From assembly GCA_021737645.1 (NCBI GenBank), contig JAIPDO010000041.1, forward strand, positions 1-34,247: a stretch of 34,247 nt of DNA, read 5' to 3'. The translations under genes and the position numbers were made by a program. Below are positions 18,351 to 25,720 of the stretch, in pieces. The stretch comes from Desulfarculaceae bacterium (GTDB lineage Bacteria; Desulfobacterota; Desulfarculia; Desulfarculales; Desulfarculaceae). Position 1 is the stretch's first letter. Each line of letters starts with the position of its first letter. The notes under the pieces are model-generated. The model saw only the letters and a program-made list of their open reading frames with translations, was not told where the DNA came from and did not search any database.

Positions 18351-19618
18351 ACCAACCCCAAACCATGAGCCAAAAAATCTTGGCTTCGCGCGCCGGGCTC
18401 CCCTATGTGGAGCCCGGCGCCATCATAGAAGCCGAGCTGGACATGGTCCTGGCCAACGACGTCTCCACTCCCATGGCCATACGCGGCTTTAAGGAGATCG
18501 GCGGCGAACGGGTCTTCGACCCCGCCCGGGTGGTGCTGGTGGCCGACCACTTCACCCCCAACAAGGACGTGGGCAGCGCGCTGATCACCAAGGAGATCAA
18601 CGAATTCGCCATGTCCAACCACCTGGAGCACCGTTTCCAGGGCGGCCGTTCGGGCATCTCCCACGTGCTGTTGGCCGAGCGGGGCCTGATCCTGCCCGGC
18701 GAGCTGGTGGTGGGGGCGGACAGCCGCATGGTCACCCACGGGGCCCTGGGGGCATTCGCCACCGGGGTGGGGGCCAGCGATCTGTCGGCCGCCCTGGTCA
18801 CCGGCCGGGGCTGGTTCCAGGTGCCGGCCACGACCAAGGTGGAGTTGGGCGGCGATATGGGTCCCTGGGTGGGGGGCATGGACATCGCCCTGGCCCTGTT
18901 GCGCCTGCTGGGCCCCGAGGGGGCCCATTACCAGAGCCTGGAATTCACCGGCCCCCTGGTGCCCCGGCTGTCCATGGACGCCCGCCTTACCATCAGCAAC
19001 CTGATGGTGGAAAGCGGGGCCAAGGCGGCCCTGTTCCCGGTGGACCAGGTGACCACCGACTACCTCAAGGACAAGGCCAAGCGCTCCTGGGCCTCGGTGG
19101 CCCCGGACCCGGAGGCCGTCTACAGCAAGACGGTCAAGCTGGACGTAACCGGCCTGGAGCCCCAGGCGGCCCGTCCCCACCGCCCCCACGACGTGGCTCC
19201 GGCCCGGCGGGCCGGCTACGAGCCGGTGGATCAGGTGTTCATCGGCTCCTGCGCCGCCGCCCGCTTGGAAGACCTCCGGGTGGCGGCCCAGATTTTGACC
19301 GGCAAGCAGGTTCACCCTAGGGTGCGCCTGATGGTAATCCCCCCCACCCCGCGCATCATGCTGCAAGCGGTGCGCGAGGGCCTGGTGGAGATTTTCCTGG
19401 CCGCCGGGGGCATCATGGGCCCGCCCTCCTGCGGCCCCTGCGCGGGCGCTCACCTGGGGGTCTTGGCCGCCGGGGAAGTGGCGGGGGCCACCGCCCACCG
19501 TAATTATCGGGGCCGCATGGGCCACCCCAGCAGCCGCATCTATCTGGCCGGGCCCGCGGTGGCCGCGGCCAGCGCCATCTTGGGCCGGGTGGCCGATCCG
19601 GCGGAGGTTCTATCATGA
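18347..19618 (+). CDS. leuC: 3-isopropylmalate dehydratase large subunit-like (short form, altered active site)
   Basis: 423 residues from TTG 18347, overlapping the leuA TGA; AGGAGA is 8 nt upstream, while ATG 18365 has no site. The length is typical of the two-subunit HACN/LeuC short class. Iron-sulfur cysteines C302, C362 and C365 are all present, as are D67-H68, H106, and the N/E pair in TISNLMVES. However, several usually fixed residues differ. GADSHT is GADSRM (R127 for His), GSCTNGR is GSCAAAR (303-305), and the NRNF motif is HRNY (H384 for Asn). In aconitase these positions contact substrate or act in catalysis. The operon context says leucine synthesis. Activity or substrate may be changed. 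Confidence 0.85.
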   Translation: MNQPQTMSQKILASRAGLPYVEPGAIIEAELDMVLANDVSTPMAIRGFKEIGGERVFDPARVVLVADHFTPNKDVGSALITKEINEFAMSNHLEHRFQGGRSGISHVLLAERGLILPGELVVGADSRMVTHGALGAFATGVGASDLSAALVTGRGWFQVPATTKVELGGDMGPWVGGMDIALALLRLLGPEGAHYQSLEFTGPLVPRLSMDARLTISNLMVESGAKAALFPVDQVTTDYLKDKAKRSWASVAPDPEAVYSKTVKLDVTGLEPQAARPHRPHDVAPARRAGYEPVDQVFIGSCAAARLEDLRVAAQILTGKQVHPRVRLMVIPPTPRIMLQAVREGLVEIFLAAGGIMGPPSCGPCAGAHLGVLAAGEVAGATAHRNYRGRMGHPSSRIYLAGPAVAAASAILGRVADPAEVLS

Positions 19619-20109
19619 TCAGCGGCATGGCCTGGGTGTTCGGCGACCACATTTCCAGCGACGCCATAATACCGGCCCGCTACCTGCACCAGCGCGACCC
19701 CCACTCCTGGGCCAAGGTGGTCTTGGGCGATCTTCGGCCCGAGTTCGCCGGCCAGGTGGGCTTCGGCGATTTCATCGTGGCCGGGCGCAACTTCGGCTGC
19801 GGCTCCTCCCGGGAGCAGGCGCCCCTGGCCATCAAGAACGCCGGGGTGGGTGCGGTTATCGCCCACAGCTTCTCGCGCATGTTCTACCGCAACGCCTTCA
19901 ACATGGGCCTGCTTGTCTTTACCTGCCCCGAGGCCGCCGCCAGGGTGCACGACGGCGACCGCCTAAACCTGGACCCCTACAGCGGGCTTATCGAGGACGT
20001 GGAGCAGGACACCTCCTTCCAGGCCCGGCCGGTGGACCCTTATCTCACCAATTTGGTCAGCCAGGGCGGGCTCATCAAGAAAATCCGAAAACAGATCACC
20101 GGCCGCTGA
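19615..20109 (+). CDS. leuD: 3-isopropylmalate dehydratase small subunit-like
   Basis: 164 residues, the small size that pairs with short LeuC proteins. ATG 19615 overlaps the leuC TGA by 4 nt, so the subunits are probably made in equal amounts. It forms the swivelling domain that closes over the LeuC cluster. Family features: [16 protein letters not shown] near the N-terminus, [14 protein letters not shown] around residues 58-71 with the substrate-binding SSR, and [16 protein letters not shown]. The common REHAP is REQAP here. The loop after ARYL, which helps set substrate choice in this family, reads HQRDP instead of the more usual NTTDP type. A terminator-like dyad overlaps the stop. Confidence 0.88.
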   Translation: MISGMAWVFGDHISSDAIIPARYLHQRDPHSWAKVVLGDLRPEFAGQVGFGDFIVAGRNFGCGSSREQAPLAIKNAGVGAVIAHSFSRMFYRNAFNMGLLVFTCPEAAARVHDGDRLNLDPYSGLIEDVEQDTSFQARPVDPYLTNLVSQGGLIKKIRKQITGR

Positions 20110-20128
20110 CTAGGACCGCCGGTTTTTT
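20098..20128 (+). terminator. Terminator overlapping the leuD stop
   Basis: ACCGGC (20098-20103) pairs with GCCGGT (20118-20123), and the last T begins a run of six Ts. The 14-nt loop contains the leuD stop codon. This probably ends the leu transcript before asd. Confidence 0.5.
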
Positions 20129-20141
20129 CCCAACAAAGAGT

Positions 20142-20170
20142 TTGCAATAAGGCCCGGTCACGGCTAAATA
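20142..20170 (+). promoter_or_regulatory. asd: Candidate asd promoter
   Basis: TTGCAA (20142-20147) and TAAATA (20165-20170) with a 17-nt spacer, just after the leuD terminator. The -10 is weak. An 8-bp inverted repeat (GGTCACGG 20156-20163 and CCGTGGCC 20175-20182, one T-G mismatch) flanks the -10 and could be an operator. A purine-rich stretch with GAAAGAGAAGAG precedes the asd ATG. Confidence 0.4.
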
Positions 20171-20258
20171 AAGACCGTGGCCATCCGGAAGCCGTGTGCG
20201 CTGCCGGAATGGGCCTGAACAACCTTGGAGCAGAGAGACATAAGAAAGAGAAGAGACC

Positions 20259-21278
<1,020 letters not shown>

Positions 21279-21289
21279 GGACTAGGGCC

Positions 21290-21841
21290 TTGCTCAAGAT
21301 CACCGGCGGGCGGCTCAGGGGGCGCAATTTAAAGGTCACCCCCGGCATGGCCATCCGGCCCACCGGTGCCAAGATGCGCCAGGCCCTTTTCAACATACTA
21401 GGCCCCCGGGTGGCCGACGCCCGGGTGGCCGATCTTTACGCGGGCAGCGGAGCCCTGGGCCTGGAGGCCCTTAGCCGGGGGGCGGCATCCTGCCTGTTCG
21501 TGGAAAAAAGCCGCCCCACCGCCAAACTTATCCAGGCCAACCTGGCCTCTCTGGGTCTGGAGGAGCATGGCCGGGTGCTGGCCAACGGATTGGGCGCCGC
21601 CACCGGGGCACTAAAGGCCGCCGCGCCCTTTGACCTGGTGTTGGCCGACCCGCCCTATGGCAAAGGCCAGGTGGCCCGGCTGTTGGAGTTGGCCGCCCAG
21701 GGTTGGCTTTTAGCCCCGGGTGGACTGTTGATCATAGAGCACTCGCCCAAGGAATTTCCCGAGGCTCCAGGCGGGCTCAAAACCCAGGACCACCGCCGAT
21801 ATGGGCAGAGTGAGCTGAGCTTCTTCGCCACCAACCAGTGA
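21290..21841 (+). CDS. rsmD: 16S rRNA (guanine966-N2)-methyltransferase
   Basis: 183 residues from TTG 21290, with AGGG 9 nt upstream. RsmD methylates G966 in the small-subunit P site. Features: LKITGGRLRGRNLKV at the start, RPTGAKMRQALFNIL, the SAM motif DLYAGSGALGLEALSRGA near residues 44-61, and the catalytic ADPPYGKG (DPPY, N6/N2 amino-methylase type) near 120. The next gene is coaD, 18 nt downstream, the usual rsmD-coaD pair in many bacteria. Confidence 0.95.
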   Translation: MLKITGGRLRGRNLKVTPGMAIRPTGAKMRQALFNILGPRVADARVADLYAGSGALGLEALSRGAASCLFVEKSRPTAKLIQANLASLGLEEHGRVLANGLGAATGALKAAAPFDLVLADPPYGKGQVARLLELAAQGWLLAPGGLLIIEHSPKEFPEAPGGLKTQDHRRYGQSELSFFATNQ

Positions 21842-21859
21842 CTCTAGAGGGAACGGCAC

Positions 21860-22363
21860 ATGAAAACCGCTATCTATCCCGGTTCTTTCGACCCCATAAC
21901 CAACGGGCACCTCTCAATCTTGCATCGCGGCCTGGAAATTTTCGACAAGGTGGTGGTGGCGGTGGCGGTGAACCCCGATAAAAGCGGCCTGTTCCCCATG
22001 CCCGAGCGAGTGGAAATAATTCAGGAGGTCATCGCCGACATCCCCGGAGCCTCGGTGGATACCTTTGACGGCCTGTTGGTGGACTACGTTTTGGCCAGCG
22101 GCACCAACGTAATCTTGCGCGGCCTCAGGGCCTTGTCGGATTTTGAGTATGAGTTCCAGATGGCCCTTATGAACCGCAAGCTCAACCGCGAGGTGCAGTC
22201 GGTGTTTCTGATGACCGACTACAAGTGGTTCTACGTAAGCTCCACCATCATCAAGGAAGCGGCCATGCTGGGCGGGGACATCAACGGCCTGGTGCCTTCC
22301 AGCGTCTCGCGGCGGCTCAAGGAAAAATTCGCGGCCAAGAAGGCCCTGGCTGAAAAAAGCTAG
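21860..22363 (+). CDS. coaD: Phosphopantetheine adenylyltransferase
   Basis: 167 residues. It joins 4'-phosphopantetheine and ATP to give dephospho-CoA. The nucleotidyl-transferase motif is at the N-terminus: YPGSFDPITNGHLSI, with the NGH histidine. The C-terminal SST motif is in VSSTIIKEAA. Other conserved pieces are RGLRALSDFEYEFQMALMNRKL near residue 90-110. It works in the same pathway as CoaX at 31368. A GAGGGAACGG ribosome site precedes ATG 21860. It ends 3 nt from the convergent AMMECR1 gene with no clear bidirectional terminator. Confidence 0.97.
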   Translation: MKTAIYPGSFDPITNGHLSILHRGLEIFDKVVVAVAVNPDKSGLFPMPERVEIIQEVIADIPGASVDTFDGLLVDYVLASGTNVILRGLRALSDFEYEFQMALMNRKLNREVQSVFLMTDYKWFYVSSTIIKEAAMLGGDINGLVPSSVSRRLKEKFAAKKALAEKS

Positions 22364-22366
22364 GCC

Positions 22367-22930
22367 CTATTCAGACTCTTTTTCCCCGAAAATCTGGGCC
22401 GAGAAGATGAGAATTTCGGTGTCCGGATCGCGCCAGCAGCCCGGCCTTAGGCCCGCCTTTACGCAGGTCTGATCCAGGAACGTGTCGCGGTCCCAGCCGT
22501 ATTCCGTGGCCACCTGGGGCAAAAGTACCCCCCGGCCCCGGGGGCTGACGATGTATATGCCGTGCTTACCCACCTGTATCTCGCTTACGTCTTCCACCCG
22601 CCGCAGAGGGCTAAGCACGCTGATCTCCAGGTCCACCTGCTCCAACTCATCCCCGCCAAGGGGAGGGAAGCGGGGGTCCTGGCTGGCCGCGGCCACGGCC
22701 ATGTCCTCGATCAACTCGGTGAGAGGATCATCGGAGATGAAGTTGCCGATGCAGCCCCTGAGGCGGCCCTGCTTGTGCAGGGTGACGAAGGCTCCTCTTT
22801 TTATCTCCGGGCCGGGCAGTTCCCCCTGGGCGGGCCCAACGCCCTCACGGCCCACCAGGCGGGCGATGCGCTCCCTGGCCAGCTTCAGCAGGGCCTTTTG
22901 CTCTTGCGGGCTGAGTTCATGCTCGCTCAT
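22367..22930 (-). CDS. AMMECR1-domain protein (AmmeMemoRadiSam protein A-like)
   Basis: 187 residues from ATG at 22930 (GGGGAG 7 nt upstream on the minus strand; an upstream TTG at 22936 is too close to that site). The AMMECR1 domain is clear: GAFVTLHKQGRLRGCIGNF (the LRGCIG hallmark) near residue 50-70, AAASQDPRFPPL, VDLEISVLSPLR, and GVLLPQVATEYGWD. Homologues sometimes occur in a three-part set with a Memo-like protein and a radical SAM enzyme; neither is in the window. The biochemical role is unknown. Here it is the last gene of a minus-strand operon, 2 nt after the NUDIX stop. Confidence 0.9.
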   Translation of the reverse strand: MSEHELSPQEQKALLKLARERIARLVGREGVGPAQGELPGPEIKRGAFVTLHKQGRLRGCIGNFISDDPLTELIEDMAVAAASQDPRFPPLGGDELEQVDLEISVLSPLRRVEDVSEIQVGKHGIYIVSPRGRGVLLPQVATEYGWDRDTFLDQTCVKAGLRPGCWRDPDTEILIFSAQIFGEKESE

Positions 22931-22932
22931 GG

Positions 22933-23385
22933 TCAAACTCCCCTCGTTTGCACCGGCGCGCCGGGTCGCTGCCCCGCCCGCCAGAGAAGGTAGTGGCTGA
23001 TTATCAGGCCGTGGTCAAAGCACAGGGGCCGGGGCAACTCCTCCAGGTCAAAGGCCTGGGCCAGGGCCGCGTCGTCGCCGCCCTGGGGCACTCCCTTGGC
23101 CCGCCCCACGAACACCACCGAAAGGTTGTGCTGGCGGGGGTCGCGACCAGGGTCGGAATAGGCCCCCAGCAGCGCCACCAGCTCCACGGCCAAGCCGGTC
23201 TCCTCGGCCGCCTCGCGCCTGGCCGCCGCCTCCAGGCTTTCGCCATAGTCCACGAAACCGCCGGGCAGGGCCCAGCCGTGGGGTGGGTTGGCCCGCCGGA
23301 CCAGCACGATGGGGCGGCCGGGACGCTCCAGTTCGATGATGATGTCCACGGTGGGATAGGGGTTGCGCGGGTGGCTGGGGCTCAT
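22933..23385 (-). CDS. NUDIX hydrolase (ADP-ribose pyrophosphatase-like)
   Basis: 150 residues from ATG at 23385, which has GGGAGG 7-8 nt upstream and overlaps the preceding stop (ATGA). A longer frame reading back to 23496 runs into the upstream gene and is rejected. The NUDIX box is complete: G-x5-E-x7-REAAEETGL at about residues 43-65 ([23 protein letters not shown]). The flanks resemble the ADP-ribose or house-cleaning class (start TVDIIIEL, then [21 protein letters not shown]). Enzymes of this type cut nucleoside diphosphates linked to another group. The exact substrate cannot be told. It is co-transcribed with a MOSC and a Cys-rich protein. Confidence 0.9.
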   Translation of the reverse strand: MSPSHPRNPYPTVDIIIELERPGRPIVLVRRANPPHGWALPGGFVDYGESLEAAARREAAEETGLAVELVALLGAYSDPGRDPRQHNLSVVFVGRAKGVPQGGDDAALAQAFDLEELPRPLCFDHGLIISHYLLWRAGQRPGAPVQTRGV

Positions 23386-23780
23386 GGCTTGGCCTCCCGC
23401 TTGTGGGGCGGCTCCCGGCGACGCATGTAATGCTCGCAGCGCCCCCCGCACTCGGGCAAGAGCAGCAGGCAGGCCACCAGGTGCTGGTGTTGGCACAGAG
23501 GCCCGGCCCCGGACTTGGGCACGTAGCGGGGGCAGGACAGACGGGTGATCTGGTCAAGGTTTTTTTGGATCACATGGCGCCGAGCCACCTCGCGGTCGGC
23601 CTCGTCGGCCAGATTTTTAAGGCGGTCCAAACGGTCCATGGTAGCCGCCCCCACCTTGCGCCGCTGCTCCAAGAGGGTGCAACGGGCGGCCTGGGAGGCT
23701 TCGGAGCTGATCGTGCGAGTGCAGCGCCGTCTGGTGTAGTAGGCGCAGTTTTGCCCACCCAGGCGCTGCAGCTCGGCCAC
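23382..23780 (-). CDS. Hypothetical cysteine-rich protein
   Basis: 132 residues from GTG at 23780, 5 nt after the MOSC stop, with GGAGG 10 nt upstream inside the MOSC end. I do not recognise the family. It has eight cysteines: C12, C20 and C34 near the start, then a Cys-free helical, charged middle (about 45-80), then C83, C96, C104, C111 and C115. Histidines H98, H100 and H117 lie among the last group. The pattern suggests one or two metal or iron-sulfur sites bracketing a coiled coil. The C-terminus is basic. There is no signal peptide or membrane segment. It overlaps the NUDIX start by 4 nt, so it is a real operon member. Function unknown. Confidence 0.75.
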   Translation of the reverse strand: MAELQRLGGQNCAYYTRRRCTRTISSEASQAARCTLLEQRRKVGAATMDRLDRLKNLADEADREVARRHVIQKNLDQITRLSCPRYVPKSGAGPLCQHQHLVACLLLLPECGGRCEHYMRRREPPHKREAKP

Positions 23781-23785
23781 CGCGG

Positions 23786-24235
23786 CTAGCCTCCGTCTCC
23801 GCCCAGACGGCTCACCGGATCACCGGCCTTGACCTCGCCGGGGTTGAGCACGCGCACGAAGATGCCCTGGCGGGGCATTATGCAGTCGCCCACCAGCTTG
23901 CGAATCTCGCAACCGGCGTGGCATTCCTTGCCGATCTGGGTGACCTCCACCTCGACCGCGCCCAGCATCAGATGGGTGCCCACGGGCAGGGTGTGCAGCT
24001 CAATGCCTTCGGTGGTGACGTTTTCGGCGAAATCGCCGGGATTTACATTTGCCCCCTTGTTGCGCATGAAGTCGATGGACTCCATGGCCAGCAGGGAGAG
24101 TTGGCGGTGCCAGGGACCGGAGTGGGCATCGCCCACCAGTCCCACGTCCGGCTCCAGGCAACCCTGGGGCACGGGCTTTTTGACCACGCCTTTGGTAGAA
24201 CTAATATTAACTGAAACTATTTTGGGCTGGTTCAT
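23786..24235 (-). CDS. Stand-alone MOSC-domain protein
   Basis: 149 residues, first gene of the minus-strand operon. The MOSC fold is supported by the start (KIVSVNISSTKGVVKKPV), GLVGDAHSGPWHRQLSLL, GDFAENVTTEGIEL, and the cysteine motif GKECHAGCEI near residue 103-112. The lone Cys of MOSC domains in molybdenum-cofactor sulfurases carries sulfur; here two cysteines lie close together. Short single-domain MOSC proteins are linked to molybdenum cofactor handling in anaerobes, often next to moaB/moaC. No such gene is adjacent here. Its ATG is interleaved with the tilS ATG at a shared CATG. Confidence 0.9.
   Translation of the reverse strand: MNQPKIVSVNISSTKGVVKKPVPQGCLEPDVGLVGDAHSGPWHRQLSLLAMESIDFMRNKGANVNPGDFAENVTTEGIELHTLPVGTHLMLGAVEVEVTQIGKECHAGCEIRKLVGDCIMPRQGIFVRVLNPGEVKAGDPVSRLGGDGG
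24180..24207 (+). promoter_or_regulatory. tilS: Promoter for tilS, inside the MOSC gene
   Basis: TTGACC (24180-24185), a 16-nt spacer and TAATAT (24202-24207), reading rightward. The -35 matches 5 of 6 and the -10 4 of 6. A start near 24214 would give a leader of about 20 nt to ATG 24234 or 53 nt to TTG 24267. Confidence 0.5.
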
Positions 24236-25646
24236 GGCCTCTTACCGTAAAAAGGAAAGCTCAGATTTGAGCTTATCGCCGCCCCCAAAGCACGTCAAGG
24301 CCGCTGTCCCCCCCCTGGGCGGCCCCTTGCCCGGTCCGGGAGTGGTTCTGGCCGGGGTGAGCGGCGGCTCGGACTCGGTGGCTCTGGCCCGCCTTCTGGC
24401 TATGGCCGCCCCGGAGCAGGGCTGGCGATTGGCCCTGGGCCATGTGGATCACACCCTTCGGCCCGAGTCCGGGGACGACGCCCGCTTCGTGGCCCAACTG
24501 GCCGACGAGTTGGGCGCGGCGTTTTTTTGCCAAAAAGTAACGGTGGACGGCAAGGGCCGCTCCCTGGAAGACGCGGCCCGCCAGACCCGGCGCGAGGCCT
24601 TGGTGCAAATGGCCGATCAAACCGGGGCGGTTGCCATCGCCCTGGGCCACACCGCGGGGGACCAGGCCGAAACGGTGCTCATGCGCCTGCTTGGGGGCAC
24701 CGGGCTTTCGGGCCTGGCGGCCATGCGCCCCTGGAGCGCGCCCTGGTGGCGCCCCCTGCTGGCCGCGAGCCGCCAAGAGTTGCGCGATTGGCTGGGCGCC
24801 CAGGGCCACCCCTGGCGCGAAGACCCCAGCAACGACAGCGCGAATTTCCTGCGCAACCGGGTGCGCCACCAGCTTCTGCCCCTGGCCCGCGAGTTGGTCA
24901 ACCCCCGGGCCGAAGAGGCCCTGGCCCGCCTGGCCTCCCTGGCCGGCGAGGAAGAGGAGCTTTGGCAGGCCTGGTGCCGGGAGCAGGAAGGCCAAGTCTT
25001 GCAGCGCCAGGGCACCAGCCTTCTTTTGCGGGGCGAGCTTCTGGCCGGAATGCACCCGGCCCATCAGCGCCGTTTGCTGCGCCACGCCGTGGGCCTGTTG
25101 ACCGGCCAGGGGCAGCACCTTTTGGCCCTGCACGTGGAGCAGGTGCTGGAGCTTTTGGCCGGAGCGCCGGGGCGCAGGCTTACCCTGCCCAGCGGGCTCA
25201 TGGCCTGGCGCGAGGCCGAGGCCCTGCGCCTGGACCGGGCCCAGCCGCCTCCGTGCCCCAGCCTGGTTTTGCACGGCCCGGCCACGGTGGCCCTGCCCCA
25301 TTTGGGAGCCAGCCTGCGCCTGGAGCTGGTTCAGGAAAAACCGCCCGTGGCGGGCCGTGGCCCCTCGGCCTGCCTGCCCGCCCAGGCGGTGCGCTGGCCC
25401 CTGGAGTTGCGTGCGCCCCAACCCGGCGAGCGCTTCCAGCCCCTGGGCGCGCCGGGGAGCAAGCGGCTCAGCCGCCTGCTCATCGACCGCAAGGTGCCCC
25501 AGTGGTGGCGGGCACGCACCCTGATCCTGGCCGACCGGGAAGGCCCCTGGTGGGCTGCTCCTTGGGCCGTGGCCGAGCGGGCGCGCCTAAAAGGCACTGA
25601 AAGCGCCTATTTGAAGCTCAGTTTCGTTGACACCCCCCAAGGGTGA
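24234..25646 (+). CDS. tilS: tRNA(Ile)-lysidine synthetase
   Basis: 470 residues from ATG 24234. TTG 24267 has the better ribosome site (AAGGAA) and would give 459 residues; the frame upstream of 24234 is a shadow of the MOSC gene. TilS modifies C34 of the AUA-reading tRNA(Ile) to lysidine using ATP and lysine. The PP-loop SGGSDS is at about residues 43-48, followed by GHVDHTLRPES and EDAARQTRREAL. The second motif reads GHTAGDQAET, where most homologues have an Asp instead of the Gly. RNRVRHQLLPL begins the tRNA-binding domain, and a C-terminal TilS domain ends near 460. It is divergent from MOSC and followed by the ftsH promoter. Confidence 0.93.
   Translation: MASYRKKESSDLSLSPPPKHVKAAVPPLGGPLPGPGVVLAGVSGGSDSVALARLLAMAAPEQGWRLALGHVDHTLRPESGDDARFVAQLADELGAAFFCQKVTVDGKGRSLEDAARQTRREALVQMADQTGAVAIALGHTAGDQAETVLMRLLGGTGLSGLAAMRPWSAPWWRPLLAASRQELRDWLGAQGHPWREDPSNDSANFLRNRVRHQLLPLARELVNPRAEEALARLASLAGEEEELWQAWCREQEGQVLQRQGTSLLLRGELLAGMHPAHQRRLLRHAVGLLTGQGQHLLALHVEQVLELLAGAPGRRLTLPSGLMAWREAEALRLDRAQPPPCPSLVLHGPATVALPHLGASLRLELVQEKPPVAGRGPSACLPAQAVRWPLELRAPQPGERFQPLGAPGSKRLSRLLIDRKVPQWWRARTLILADREGPWWAAPWAVAERARLKGTESAYLKLSFVDTPQG
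24258..24273. promoter_or_regulatory. Palindrome between divergent starts (candidate operator)
   Basis: AGCTCA-GATT-TGAGCT has perfect 6-bp arms and a 4-nt centre. It lies over the -10 of the leftward promoter and just downstream of the rightward start. Such a position would let one bound protein affect both directions. No regulator gene is adjacent, so this is inference. Confidence 0.4.
24270..24298 (-). promoter_or_regulatory. Candidate promoter for the MOSC operon, inside tilS
   Basis: On the minus strand TTGACG (24298-24293), a 17-nt spacer and TAAGCT (24275-24270). The -35 is good (5 of 6), the -10 weak (3 of 6). Transcription would start near 24263, inside the palindrome, and read into the MOSC gene. 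Confidence 0.4.
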
Positions 25647-25655
25647 CCATATACT
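25627..25655 (+). promoter_or_regulatory. ftsH: Strong sigma70-type promoter for ftsH
   Basis: Perfect TTGACA (25627-25632), a 17-nt spacer and TATACT (25650-25655, 5 of 6). The -35 lies in the last codons of tilS. It is the best promoter match in the window. A start near 25662 gives a leader of about 60 nt. Confidence 0.75.
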
Positions 25656-25674
25656 ATGAATTTTAATCATTATG

Positions 25675-25704
25675 GGCGCTTTTTGCGCCGGGCCCTCCGG
25701 GCGC
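25675..25704 (+). promoter_or_regulatory. Alternative hairpins in the ftsH leader
   Basis: GGCGC (25675-25679), GCGCC (25685-25689) and a second GGCGC (25700-25704) lie within 30 nt. The middle arm can pair with either neighbour. The ribosome site GGAG (25709-25712) follows closely. A control role is possible but unproven. Confidence 0.3.
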
Positions 25705-25720
25705 CGCTGGAGATAGTCAG

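Noticed and set aside
22360..22370. Bidirectional terminator between coaD and the AMMECR1 gene
   Set aside because: The convergent stops are only 3 nt apart. The nearby T and A runs are not attached to a usable stem.
23829..24233. Upstream extension of the tilS frame through the MOSC gene
   Set aside because: The extra 135 codons are antisense to MOSC and match nothing in TilS; ATG 24234 or TTG 24267 gives normal length.
24273..25421. 382-residue minus-strand frame opposite tilS
   Set aside because: Gln/Gly/Ala-rich shadow without domains; tilS has clear PP-loop and C-terminal features on the plus strand.
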